DNA from: Streptomyces sp. NBC_00078
GTDB lineage: Bacteria; Actinomycetota; Actinomycetes; Streptomycetales; Streptomycetaceae
Direction of reading: 5' to 3'
NCBI RefSeq assembly: GCF_026343335.1
Contig: NZ_JAPELX010000001.1
Location: 868,001-932,000, forward strand
Length of the DNA: 64,000 nucleotides
The notes under the pieces: generated by a model
Seen by the model: only the letters and a program-made list of their open reading frames with translations
Database searches by the model: none
Told to the model about the DNA's origin: nothing
Shown here: positions 23,328 to 31,354 of the stretch, piece by piece
How the letters are laid out: each line of letters starts with the position of its first letter
How positions within the stretch are numbered: the first letter of the stretch is position 1
Translations under genes and position numbers: made by a program

Positions 23328-24613
23328 GCACGACAGACATGAGCACCACGGGCATGAGCACCACGGGAGGCACGAGGATCCGCGAACTGATCGTCACCCC
23401 GATCGCCTTCCGCGACCCGCCTCTCCTCAACTCCAACGGCGTGCACGAGCCCCTGGCCTTGCGTGTCATCCTCCAACTCGTCCTGGACGACGGCACGGTG
23501 GGCCTCGGCGAGTCCCCCGGTGGCACCGCCCGTCTGGAGCGGCTTCAGGCCGCGGCGAAGGTCGTCGTGGGCATGGACGTCTTCGACACGACGGCCCTCG
23601 CGGCCGCGATCGACGCCGCTCTGCTGCCGACCGTGCCCAGCTCCCACGAGCGCGGCTGGACCACCTCCGCGGTCGAGGTGGCCTGTCTCGACGCCCAGGG
23701 CAAGCTGCTCGGGCGGCCGGTCAGCGACCTGCTCGGCGGCCGGGTCCGCGACTCCGTGCCCTTCGCCGCGTACCTCTTCTACAAGTGGGCGGAGCACCCG
23801 GCGCTCGACGGCCGGGCGGCGGTCGGCGACGACTGGGGGGCGGCGCTGGACCCCGCCGGGATCGTCGAGCAGGCCCGGCTGATGCAACAGCGCTACGGCT
23901 TCCGCTCGTTCAAGCTGAAGGGCGGCGCCTTCCCGCCCGACGAGGAGATCGCCGCGATCAAGGCGCTGGCGCAGGCCTTCCCGGGGCAGCCGCTGCGGCT
24001 GGACCCCAACACGGCCTGGACGGTGGAGACATCGAGGTACGTCGCCCGCGAACTGGACGGTGTACTGGAGTACTTGGAGGACCCGACTGCGACCATTGCC
24101 GGTATGGCGCAGGTCGCGAAGGAGTCGCCGCTGCCCCTCGCCACCAACATGTGTGTGATCGCCTGGGAGCACCTGAAGCCCGCGATCGAGCAGGACGCGA
24201 TCCAGGTGCTCCTCACCGACCACCACTACTGGGGCGGACTGCGCCGCACCCGTGAACTCGCCGCCGTCTGCGAGGCGTTCGGGCTCGCCCTGTCGATGCA
24301 CTCCAACTCGCACCTGGGGATCAGCCTCGCCGCCATGACCCATGTCGCGGCGGCCATCCCCAACCTCGACCACTCCTGCGACACGCACTACCCGTGGAAC
24401 GCGGCCGATGACGTGGTCCGCCCCGGGGTGCTGGAGTTCCGTGACGGCGAGGTCGCCGTCCCGACCGGCCCCGGCCTGGGTGTGGACCTGGACCACGACG
24501 CCCTCGACCGACTGCACCGGCTGTACCTGGACTCGGGGATGCGCTCGCGCGACGACACCGGCTACATGCAGAGGATCCAGCCCGAGTACGAGCTCAGGCT
24601 GCCACGGTGGTGA
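23324..24613 (+). CDS. gudD: Glucarate dehydratase, enolase superfamily
   Basis: The 429-residue protein is a mandelate-racemase/enolase-superfamily enzyme converting D-glucarate (and L-idarate) to 5-dehydro-4-deoxyglucarate. The KLKGG motif with catalytic Lys lies in GFRSFKLKGGAFPPDEE. The acid residues of the metal site are in LRLDPNTAW, YLEDPT and TNMCVIAWEH. The late catalytic His lies in SMHSNSHLGISLAAM. LYFKWAEHPAL-like residues (FYKWAEHPALDGR) are GudD-specific. The first 15 residues are a triplicated MSTT(D/G)(M) encoded by three 15-bp repeats, a recent slippage that does not disturb the fold. It is coupled to kdgD by an ATGA overlap. Confidence 0.9.
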   Translation: MSTTDMSTTGMSTTGGTRIRELIVTPIAFRDPPLLNSNGVHEPLALRVILQLVLDDGTVGLGESPGGTARLERLQAAAKVVVGMDVFDTTALAAAIDAALLPTVPSSHERGWTTSAVEVACLDAQGKLLGRPVSDLLGGRVRDSVPFAAYLFYKWAEHPALDGRAAVGDDWGAALDPAGIVEQARLMQQRYGFRSFKLKGGAFPPDEEIAAIKALAQAFPGQPLRLDPNTAWTVETSRYVARELDGVLEYLEDPTATIAGMAQVAKESPLPLATNMCVIAWEHLKPAIEQDAIQVLLTDHHYWGGLRRTRELAAVCEAFGLALSMHSNSHLGISLAAMTHVAAAIPNLDHSCDTHYPWNAADDVVRPGVLEFRDGEVAVPTGPGLGVDLDHDALDRLHRLYLDSGMRSRDDTGYMQRIQPEYELRLPRW

Positions 24614-24630
24614 AGTATGGCGGCATGTGA

Positions 24631-24813
24631 GATCAGCACACGGAGCGGCTGGCCGGAAAGGTCGTGGTCGTCACCGGCGCGGCGCGTGGCCGGGGCGCCG
24701 CGGAGGCGGCGGCGCTGCCCCGGGGCGCCGCGGAGGCGGCGGCGCTGACCCGGGGCGGGGCACGGGTGCGATCTCGGACGCGATGCGTACGGATCCCGCC
24801 GGCGCCGGAGTGA
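24631..24813 (+). pseudogene. SDR-family N-terminal remnant with internal duplication
   Basis: An open frame without a start codon reads DQHTERLAGKVVVVTGAARG and then RGAAEAAALPRGAAEAAALTRGG before a TGA at 24811. It is the NAD-binding N-terminus of a short-chain dehydrogenase and closely resembles the start of the intact SDR at 42142 (GKVVVVTGAARGQGAAEAEALTRAG). A TGA lies just before the frame, and all later SDR motifs (NNAG, YxxxK) are absent. It occupies the 24614-24965 gap between gudD and the LuxR gene; 24814-24965 shows nothing further. Confidence 0.7.
24691..24750 (+). repeat. 30-bp tandem duplication inside the SDR remnant
   Basis: Positions 24691-24720 and 24721-24750 are identical except for one base. 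The duplication adds ten residues (RGAAEAAALP) in frame, directly after the glycine-rich nucleotide-binding motif. Confidence 0.85.
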
Positions 24814-24965
24814 GCCCTGCGGGGCCGCCGGTCCCCCGCGCCGGCGGCCCTGCACGGTGGGGGATCCCGCCCGCCAAGGGCGCCAGGTCTCCCCCCGCTG
24901 CGGCCGCCGTGGCGCCGGTGTGCTGGAGTACTTCCGAGAACGTCAGTGTTGCTCGGACTGCTCGG

Positions 24966-25835
24966 ATGAAGTCTCCGACAGCACATGGCGTCGCCGGTAT
25001 GGGTAGAACTGCGTACGCGGCGGACGAGCGGAGACGGAACGTGGCTCAGGTGCTGGGCGAGGCCCACGAACGCATGCTGTCGGTGGCCGTTGCGGCGCTC
25101 AACGAACGTGAGCCGGAGCGGCTGTGGCCCCTGCTGGCAACGGCCCTGCCCGGTCTGTGCGGCGGTGACACCCTGGTCTACAAGCTCGACGACTGGAACG
25201 AGACCGAGGGCACGGTCGGCATGCCTCCCGGGGTCGCCGCCGAGCTCGCCGGGCTCGGCGAGGAGGACCTGAGCCTGCTGCGCGCGGGGTATCCGTTCGC
25301 GCACCACTACGCGGCCGGGTCCGACCGTGCTCCCCTCACCGCGCGCCGGGCCGCCGGCCGCGTGTGGTCCGCGAGTCCGACGGCGCGGCTGATCGGCGAC
25401 GTCATCGACGCGGACCACGTCCTGGCGCTTCCGCTGCCCCGGTCGACGACGCCGATCACCGGATGCATGATCTACCGCTCCGGTGCGGACTTCACCGACG
25501 ACCACGTCCGCGCGGCGCAGCAGCTGCAGCCGCTGCTGGCGGCGGTCGAGGAGCAGCGGCAGCTCCTGATCCGCTGGCAGCGGCTGGCCGCTGCGTCCCC
25601 TGACGGCGGCTCCGCTCACGCACTGGCCGCGGAGTGCGCGCTCACGCCCCGGGAGCTGACCGTGCTGCTCCTGCTCACGGACGCCCTGACCGCGGCCGCG
25701 ATCGGCCGGCGGCTCGGCATATCGGACCGTACCGTCCACAAGCACGTCGAGAAGATCTACCGCAAGCTCGGCACCCGCGACCGCATCAGCACCGTCCTGC
25801 GGGCCCAGCAACTGGGGCTGGTCCCCACGCCCTGA
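24966..25835 (+). CDS. LuxR-family transcriptional regulator
   Basis: The protein has up to 289 residues. An N-terminal GAF-like sensor half (about residues 25-200) is followed by a complete LuxR-type helix-turn-helix: CALTPRELTVLLLLTDALTA, then AIGRRLGISDRTVHKHVEK with IYRKLGTRDRISTVLRAQQL. There is no receiver domain. The start is uncertain: ATG 24966, ATG 24999 and a GTG near 25040 with GGAG 7 bases upstream are all possible. It follows the aldarate operon on the same strand and could regulate it, but it is separated by the SDR remnant. Confidence 0.8.
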   Translation: MKSPTAHGVAGMGRTAYAADERRRNVAQVLGEAHERMLSVAVAALNEREPERLWPLLATALPGLCGGDTLVYKLDDWNETEGTVGMPPGVAAELAGLGEEDLSLLRAGYPFAHHYAAGSDRAPLTARRAAGRVWSASPTARLIGDVIDADHVLALPLPRSTTPITGCMIYRSGADFTDDHVRAAQQLQPLLAAVEEQRQLLIRWQRLAAASPDGGSAHALAAECALTPRELTVLLLLTDALTAAAIGRRLGISDRTVHKHVEKIYRKLGTRDRISTVLRAQQLGLVPTP

Positions 25836-25850
25836 TTGCCGGCGGCGCGG

Positions 25851-26474
25851 TCAGGGCCGTCGGGCGCGGTACAGGTCGCGCAGCAGGGCGATCTCGGCCC
25901 CGTGGTGCAGGACTTCCTGGTTGACCCACCACACGATGTCGACGAACGGCTCCTCCGGGTCGCTGCCGTGCGGATACGTGCAGCGACCGACGGTGTCGAG
26001 CGCCGCCTCGTCGACGCTCAGCAGCGCCTTCCGCCAGGCTGTGACCCCGGCGTCGAATGCGGCGACGCCCGAGGCCACGTCCCCGTTGACGACGTGGTCG
26101 TCCCGGGTGAGGGCGTGGCCGCCCGCCGTGTGATCGGCGCGGAGGAACAACATCTCGCTCAGGTGGCTCAGACGCCATGCGACGGTGGTGAAGGGCGGCG
26201 GCGAGGGGTGCGGGTAGGGCGCGGCGTCTCGTCCCCAGTCTCCGTCCGCGCTGCCGGCGAGCACGGTCGCGCGCGGGCCCGGACCGTCCGCGCGCCGCCG
26301 GACCGACCAGCAGTCCGGCACCGGTTCCCAGAGGTACTCCTCGTCGGTCATGGCACCCACCTCGGTGTCCGACCCGTCGCCGCTGTCCATCACCGGCCCT
26401 GCCATACGGGCGGCCAGCCGCGCACAGCCGAAGTCGAACTGCTCCAGCAGCGGAGCCAGGCGAGATGCGGTCAC
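25851..26474 (-). CDS. DinB-superfamily protein
   Basis: The GTG at 26474 has CCGGAG 5 bases upstream and gives 207 residues. The four-helix DinB/mycothiol-transferase fold is suggested by TVAWRLSHLSEMLFLRADH, AWRKALLSVDEAALDTVGR and FVDIVWWVNQEVLHHGAEIA. The spaced His residues (SHLSEM, and HHGAE near the C-terminus) fit the metal-binding triad. MTDEEYLWEPVPDCWSVRRR is the usual substrate-side motif. Family members transfer small thiols or detoxify electrophiles; the substrate is unknown here. It is convergent with the LuxR gene. Confidence 0.75.
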   Translation of the reverse strand: MTASRLAPLLEQFDFGCARLAARMAGPVMDSGDGSDTEVGAMTDEEYLWEPVPDCWSVRRRADGPGPRATVLAGSADGDWGRDAAPYPHPSPPPFTTVAWRLSHLSEMLFLRADHTAGGHALTRDDHVVNGDVASGVAAFDAGVTAWRKALLSVDEAALDTVGRCTYPHGSDPEEPFVDIVWWVNQEVLHHGAEIALLRDLYRARRP

Positions 26475-26561
26475 TGACGCTCCGGGTTGAACTCGTACGG
26501 AGAAGGCACGAACCGAGCCGTCAGCCTGGCACATCGGGCAGACGACCCGCCCCTCGACTAA

Positions 26562-26595
26562 AGTCTTGGGGCCGAAATCAGAGTCTTGGGTCCGA
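26562..26595. repeat. 14-bp direct repeat upstream of the VOC gene
   Basis: AGTCTTGGGGCCGA (26562-26575) and AGTCTTGGGTCCGA (26582-26595) recur with a 20-bp period, 17-50 bases before the ATG at 26612. Their spacing of about two helical turns and promoter-proximal place suggest a binding site for a dimeric regulator. Confidence 0.45.
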
Positions 26596-26611
26596 CCGCC
26601 GGGAGCCAGTC

Positions 26612-27043
26612 ATGAAGCCGAACCGTTCCATCCCCTCGTCTACCGTCATCCCCGTCCTGATCTATCCCGACGTGCGCGCGGCGGTCGCCTGGCTCGGCGC
26701 GGCCTACGGGTTCGAGGAGCGTGTGCGGATCGGCGAGGGCCACCGGGCGCAGCTCAGTTTCGGAGACGGGGCCGTGATCGTCGGAGACACCCGGGGGGAC
26801 CGCCGTCCCCCGCGTCCCGGCGAGGTCACGCACTCGGTGACGGTGCGGGTGGAGGACGCCCGCGCCCACTGCGAGCGGGCCCGGGAGCACGGCGCGCGGA
26901 TCCTCATGGAACCTACGGACTTCGAGTACGGCGAGCGCCAGTACACCGCGGAGGATCCCGCCGGGCACCAGTGGACGTTCTCGCAGACGCTCGTGGATGT
27001 TGCGCCGGAGGAATGGGGCGGGGAGTCTGTCTCATCCGACTGA
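26612..27043 (+). CDS. VOC (glyoxalase/bleomycin-resistance fold) protein
   Basis: The ATG at 26612 has GGGAG upstream and gives 143 residues, the size of a single two-module VOC protein. Visible elements are VIPVLIYPDVRAAVAWLGAA, RAQLSFGDGAVIVGD, VTVRVEDARAHCERAREHGA and a C-terminal YTAEDPAGHQWTFSQT strand. This is the PhnB/'glyoxalase' subgroup common in Streptomyces. Metal ligands are not all obvious, so a binding or small-molecule-sequestering role is as likely as catalysis. Confidence 0.75.
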   Translation: MKPNRSIPSSTVIPVLIYPDVRAAVAWLGAAYGFEERVRIGEGHRAQLSFGDGAVIVGDTRGDRRPPRPGEVTHSVTVRVEDARAHCERAREHGARILMEPTDFEYGERQYTAEDPAGHQWTFSQTLVDVAPEEWGGESVSSD

Positions 27044-27069
27044 GCGGCGACCGACTGGGGGGCTCCACC

Positions 27070-27345
27070 TTGCCGAACGACAGACCATGGCACCGGCGGC
27101 AGCCGAACGACGTTCCCGACGCGGACATCCGCGGCATGACCGATGCCCGGATACGCGAGTTCTGCCTGGAGAAGGCCAAGCTGTTCCTGTCCGAGGCGCG
27201 CCTGAGGTCCGGAGACACACTGGACACAACGGCCGGCACGAATCTCACGATCGCAGCTCACTACGCCACCATCGCCGCGGCTTTCGGAAGGAATTCCGAG
27301 CCCGAGCCCGAGCCCGAACGCGAGCCGGAGGACGAACGGCGGTGA
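27070..27345 (+). CDS. Small hypothetical protein, about 91 residues
   Basis: A TTG at 27070 with a GGGGG site upstream starts a frame of about 91 residues. The core reads IREFCLEKAKLFLSEARLRS, then GDTLDTTAGTNLTIAAHYAT and IAAAFGRN. It ends in an acidic (EP)n run (EPEPEPEREPEDE). The core looks like a helical hairpin and codon bias is normal, so I believe it is real, possibly starting at the internal ATG before TDARIREF. The function is unknown. It ends 40 bp before the convergent exporter gene. Confidence 0.55.
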   Translation: MPNDRPWHRRQPNDVPDADIRGMTDARIREFCLEKAKLFLSEARLRSGDTLDTTAGTNLTIAAHYATIAAAFGRNSEPEPEPEREPEDERR

Positions 27346-27384
27346 CCACGCGGGTGTCCCTTGGCGGCGCCCCGCACACCGGTC

Positions 27385-28938
27385 TCACATCGAGCCGGGG
27401 CCCATCCCGCCCTTGAGGCGCTCCAGGTCGGAGGGGCGGACCTGGATGGCCACCACGGCGATCAGCGCGGCGACCAGCGTGAAGATCGCCGCCATGACGA
27501 AGGCGGCGGAGATCCCGGCCGTGAGGACTTCGTCGGACCAGGGCTTCGGCAGCCGGCCGGTGCGCTGGAAGCGCAGGCGTTCGGCGGGGGTCGCCTGGGC
27601 CAGGAAGCGTGGGATCTGGTTGTGGGCCTCGTTGGTGCTGGCCGTGCCGAACATGGTGACCAGGATGGACAGGCCCAGCGAACCGCCCACCTGCTGGGTG
27701 GCGTTGAGGAGCCCGGAGGCCGCGCCGGTCTCCTGGACCGAGACGTTGGAGAGTGCCATGAGGGTCAGCGACACGAACTCCATGCCCATGCCCAGGCCGA
27801 AGACGAGGATCGGCCCGAGGATGCTGCCCGCGTAGGTGGAGTGCACGTCGGTCAGGGTCAGCCAGGCCAGGCCGGCCGCCGCGAGGACGGCGCCCACCAC
27901 CATGAAGGGTTTGGGCCCGAACCTGGGCAGGAACCGCGAGGCGAGCGCCGCGCCGACGGCGATCACCACGCTGATCGGCAGGAAGGCGAGCCCTGCCTCC
28001 AGCGGGCTGAAGCCCAGCACGTCCTGCACGAAGAGCGTGAGGAAGAAGAACATGCCGAAGATCGCGGCGGCGAGGCTCAGCATGATGCCGTAGGTGCCCG
28101 CGCGGTTGCGGTCGGCGAACATGTGTAGCGGGGTGATGGGCTGCTTGGAAACCCGCTCGATCAGGATGAACACGACCAGTACGACGACGGCCGCGGCGAA
28201 CGACGCCAGCGTGATCGGGTCCCGCCACCCCTCCTGGGCGGCTCTGATGAACCCGTACACCAGCAGCACCATGCCCAGGGTGGAGGTCAGCGCGCCGGCG
28301 ATGTCGAAGTGGCCGGGGTGGCGCTCGGACTCCTTGATCCAGCGGGGTGCGGCGAGGGCGATGAGCACGCCGATCGGGACGTTCACGAACAGCACCCAGC
28401 GCCAGTTCAGCCACTCGACGATCATCCCGCCCGCGAGCAGCCCGATGGCGCCGCCGCCCGAGGAGACCGCGGCGAAGACGCCGAACGCCCGGTTGCGTTC
28501 GGGGCCTTCGCGGAAGGTCGTGCTGATCAGGGCGAGCGAGGTCGGGGAGGCGATGGCGCCGCCCACCCCCTGAAGGGCGCGGGCGGCGAGGAGTTGACCG
28601 GAGCTCTGGGCGAAGCCGCCCAGCAGGGAGGCCAGCGCGAACAGCAGCACACCGAAGACGAAGACGCGCCGCCTGCCGAGGATGTCGCCGACCCGGCCAC
28701 CGAGCAGCAGCAGGCCGCCGAAGGTGAGGGTGTAGGCGTTGACGACCCACGACAGGCTGGTGGTGGAGAAGTCCAGGGCACTCTGGATGTGCGGCAGCGC
28801 GATGTTCACGATGGTGATGTCGAGGACCACCATCAGCTGGCACGATGCGATGACGAGCAGCGCCACGCCGTTGCCCCCGCCGCCCGTTTGCCGGGTGGCG
28901 GCCTGTGCTGCGGGGGTCGGCTGGGGGCTGCTGCTCAT
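27385..28938 (-). CDS. DHA2-family (14-TMS) MFS drug exporter
   Basis: The 517-residue protein has the EmrB/QacA layout. Motif A reads GGRVGDILGRRRVFVFGV. The antiporter motif C region reads AIGLLAGGMIVEWLNWRWVLFVNVPIG, which is DHA2-specific. Fourteen hydrophobic helices can be counted. Such pumps export toxic organic compounds or self-made metabolites using the proton gradient. No adjacent TetR gene points to it, as the nearest TetR regulator is two genes away. It lies downstream of the PfkB kinase gene on the same strand, with a gap of about 100 bp. Confidence 0.85.
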   Translation of the reverse strand: MSSSPQPTPAAQAATRQTGGGGNGVALLVIASCQLMVVLDITIVNIALPHIQSALDFSTTSLSWVVNAYTLTFGGLLLLGGRVGDILGRRRVFVFGVLLFALASLLGGFAQSSGQLLAARALQGVGGAIASPTSLALISTTFREGPERNRAFGVFAAVSSGGGAIGLLAGGMIVEWLNWRWVLFVNVPIGVLIALAAPRWIKESERHPGHFDIAGALTSTLGMVLLVYGFIRAAQEGWRDPITLASFAAAVVVLVVFILIERVSKQPITPLHMFADRNRAGTYGIMLSLAAAIFGMFFFLTLFVQDVLGFSPLEAGLAFLPISVVIAVGAALASRFLPRFGPKPFMVVGAVLAAAGLAWLTLTDVHSTYAGSILGPILVFGLGMGMEFVSLTLMALSNVSVQETGAASGLLNATQQVGGSLGLSILVTMFGTASTNEAHNQIPRFLAQATPAERLRFQRTGRLPKPWSDEVLTAGISAAFVMAAIFTLVAALIAVVAIQVRPSDLERLKGGMGPGSM

Positions 28939-29037
28939 GGTGTGTCGCTTTCAGTGAACGGTGCCGTCCACTGTCCGACCGTACGCCGGTGCCGCGGGCG
29001 TCACCACTCGATCGGGGAGGCCGCAGTCACCCCGGGC

Positions 29038-29967
29038 TCACGAGCGGGTCTTGTGGGTCATGGCGAACTCGTCGGCCTCGGGAAGGTCGAAGTCACCGTG
29101 GTCGCTGCCGAGGCCCTGGGCCACCAGCGCGGCCGAGGCGCTGCCCAGGACGGCGGCCTCGCGCGGGGTGCGGCCGAGGCTCATCCCGCGCAGGAACCCG
29201 GCCGAGAACGCGTCGCCGCAGCCGGTCGTGTCGACGACGTCGACCTCGAAGGCCGGGACCGTGTCGGTGCCCTCCGCGGTCACCAGGAGCACGCCGTCGG
29301 CGCCGCGGGTGACCGCCACGAGACCGGCCCCGCCGGCCAGCAGCTTCTTCGCGCCCGTCACGAGGTCGTCCTCGCCGCTGAAGCCGAGGAGCTGATCGTC
29401 GTTGGGCAGCAGGAAGTCGACGTGGGGGAGCACCGGCTCGATCTGGTCGAAGGTGCCGAGTTCGCCGGGGGCGAGGAGGTCCACGGAGGTGACCACGTCG
29501 TGCTCCTTGGCGTGCGCCAGGATGCGTGCCGCCACGTCGGCGCCGATCAGCTCGGGGCCGCCGAGGTGGAGATGGCCGGCCTCGGCCACCGCGTCCCAGG
29601 GCACGTCGTCGAGACCGTAGGTGATGTTGGCACCGAGCAGATGGAGGGAGGGGCGGTCGCCGTTGGGGCGGATGGGCAGGACGCTCGCGGAGGTGGAGGT
29701 GTCGACGCGGCGGACGAGCAACTCGGTGTCGATTCCCGCCCTGTCGAGCAGCTGGATGAGCAGGTCGCCGGTCGGGTCGGTGCCGATCGCGCCGGCGGTG
29801 CGGACCGAGGCGCCCAGCTTGGCGAGGGTGAGCGCGGTGCCGCCGGCCGTCCCCGCGGCGGTCATCCGGATGTCGTCCACCAGGGTGGCGCCCTGGCCCT
29901 CGGGTATCTCCTCCACCGGCCGTACCAGTACGTCCAGTACGTGCACGCCCATCGTGACGACCTTCAT
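29038..29967 (-). CDS. PfkB-family carbohydrate kinase
   Basis: This 309-residue ribokinase-fold kinase has the N-terminal signature region TAAGTAGGTALTLAKLGASV, the substrate segment SASVLPIRPNGDRPSLHL, and the ATP/catalytic motif VDTTGCGDAFSAGFLRGM with its Asp base. It phosphorylates a sugar or sugar-like alcohol in the cytosol. Its ATG overlaps the stop of the upstream class II aldolase gene by 4 bases. The pair therefore probably phosphorylates a substrate and then cleaves it retro-aldol fashion. The sugar itself cannot be assigned from sequence. Confidence 0.85.
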   Translation of the reverse strand: MKVVTMGVHVLDVLVRPVEEIPEGQGATLVDDIRMTAAGTAGGTALTLAKLGASVRTAGAIGTDPTGDLLIQLLDRAGIDTELLVRRVDTSTSASVLPIRPNGDRPSLHLLGANITYGLDDVPWDAVAEAGHLHLGGPELIGADVAARILAHAKEHDVVTSVDLLAPGELGTFDQIEPVLPHVDFLLPNDDQLLGFSGEDDLVTGAKKLLAGGAGLVAVTRGADGVLLVTAEGTDTVPAFEVDVVDTTGCGDAFSAGFLRGMSLGRTPREAAVLGSASAALVAQGLGSDHGDFDLPEADEFAMTHKTRS

Positions 29968-30650
29968 CTGTTGCTCTCCTGCTCGGGTGAGACGGGGTGG
30001 GTGGTGCCGTAGCTGCGGGCGATCGCGGCCTCGATGACCGCGAGTTGCTGCTGCTCGTCGAGGATCCGGGGCGGGCCGAGTGCGGCCGCGCGGTGGTAGA
30101 CGCCGCAGGCCCACTCCAGCAGCAGTGCGTGCTCGACCGCCTTGCCGAGGGTGGGTGCGCGGGTGACCGCGCCGTGGTTGGCCATCAGTGCGGCGCTGCG
30201 GCCCTCCAGCGCGGCGAGCACCGACTCCGCGAGTTCGGGCGTGCCGAAGGTGGCGTACGGCGCGACGCGGACGCTGCCGCCGAGGGTGAGCAACTGGTAG
30301 TGGATGCAGGGAAGTTCGTCGAGGACGCAGGAGAGCGCGGTGGCCATCGGGGCGTGGGTGTGGACGACTGCGCCGACGCCGTAGCGCCGGTGGACTCCGA
30401 GATGCAGGTCCAGTTCCGAGGTCGGTTCGAAGGCGCCGCCGACGACGTTTCCGTCGAGGTCGACCACCGTCACCTGGTCCGCGGTGAGTTCGGCGAGCAC
30501 CGCTCCGGTCGCGGTGATCGCGACCCGCTCCCCCGCGCGCAGGCTGACGTTCCCGGCCGTGCCGATGAACAGGCCCTCGGCCCCCAGACGGCGGCAGGCG
30601 TCCGCCACGGCGGCCCGTTCCTGACCCAGGACCGTGGTTGAGTCGGTCAT
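29964..30650 (-). CDS. Class II aldolase/adducin family protein (fuculose-phosphate aldolase-like)
   Basis: This 228-residue protein has the phosphate loop FIGTAGNVSLRAGER, PTSELDLHLGVHRRYGVGA, the zinc-binding VVHTHAPMATA, and LMANHGAVTRAPTLGKAVEHA carrying the third His. This is the FucA/RhaD/AraD fold. The likely reaction is retro-aldol cleavage of a ketose or ribulose phosphate to dihydroxyacetone phosphate and an aldehyde. It is first in an operon with a PfkB kinase and diverges from a TetR regulator; 5-deoxysugar disposal pathways use a similar kinase/aldolase pairing. Confidence 0.85.
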   Translation of the reverse strand: MTDSTTVLGQERAAVADACRRLGAEGLFIGTAGNVSLRAGERVAITATGAVLAELTADQVTVVDLDGNVVGGAFEPTSELDLHLGVHRRYGVGAVVHTHAPMATALSCVLDELPCIHYQLLTLGGSVRVAPYATFGTPELAESVLAALEGRSAALMANHGAVTRAPTLGKAVEHALLLEWACGVYHRAAALGPPRILDEQQQLAVIEAAIARSYGTTHPVSPEQESNR

Positions 30651-30671
30651 GTGCGGGACCGTAACCTAAAG

Positions 30672-30692
30672 GTGAAACAAAGTCACGTTCAC
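30672..30692. promoter_or_regulatory. Candidate TetR operator between aldolase and tetR genes
   Basis: GTGAA (30672-30676) and TTCAC (30688-30692) form a dyad with 11 bases between, in the 59-bp divergent intergenic region. A second small palindrome (ACCTAAAGGT) overlaps its left end. One repressor could block both promoters here. Confidence 0.45.
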
Positions 30693-30709
30693 ATTCGGAG
30701 GTTGTTCTC

Positions 30710-31354
30710 GTGGGCGAGCCGACCGCGGACATCGGCGGGGCCGGTGCTCCCCTGCGCCGCACCCCGCAGCAGGCGCGCAGCAGGGCCCGGCTGGCCCGGG
30801 TCCTGGAGGCCGCCGAGCGCGTCCTGATCGACGACGGTGTCCAGGCGCTCACCACGACCCGTGTCGCCTCGGAGGCGAAGGTGTCGGTGGGGTCGCTGTA
30901 CCAGTACCTGCCCGACCGCGACGCGATCATCGACGCCCTGGCGGCCGGCTACTTCGCGAAACTGGAGGCCGCCATGGAGCGCTTCGCCGAGGCCGCGGCG
31001 GAGCAGCGCTGGGACGACCCGGTCGGTGTGCTCCTCGACGAGTACGCCGCGATCTACCGCACCGAACACGGCTTCCGCGCCCTGTGGTTCGGCAGCGGCC
31101 TGACCGAGCGGACGCGGTCCGCGGACCGCGAGCACAAGCGCCGTATGTCCGACGGACTCCGCCGTATCCTCCTCGCCCTGGACGTCGCGTACGACGACGA
31201 GGCCCTCTCCCGGGCCTGTCACGCCGCGGTGCTGGCGGCCGACGCGCTCGCCCAGGAGGCCTTCCGGCGCGACGCGGAGGGGGACGCGGGACTCCTCGAC
31301 GAGGCGAAGGTCATGCTGCGGGGGTACCTCACGGCGATCGCCGGGCGCCGCTGA
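30710..31354 (+). CDS. TetR/AcrR-family regulator
   Basis: The protein has 214 residues from GTG 30710 (CGGAGG 8 bases upstream). The N-terminal DNA-binding domain reads RARLARVLEAAERVLIDDGV, LTTTRVASEAKVSVGSLYQY and LPDRDAIIDALAAGYF. The rest is a helical ligand-binding domain. It is transcribed away from the aldolase-kinase operon across a 59-bp region with a dyad, so it most likely represses that operon and itself. Confidence 0.88.
   Translation: MGEPTADIGGAGAPLRRTPQQARSRARLARVLEAAERVLIDDGVQALTTTRVASEAKVSVGSLYQYLPDRDAIIDALAAGYFAKLEAAMERFAEAAAEQRWDDPVGVLLDEYAAIYRTEHGFRALWFGSGLTERTRSADREHKRRMSDGLRRILLALDVAYDDEALSRACHAAVLAADALAQEAFRRDAEGDAGLLDEAKVMLRGYLTAIAGRR

Noticed and set aside
28309..30012. 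A 567-residue plus-strand frame opposite the exporter and PfkB genes
   Set aside because: Composition is low-complexity and it mirrors the codon structure of the real minus-strand genes.
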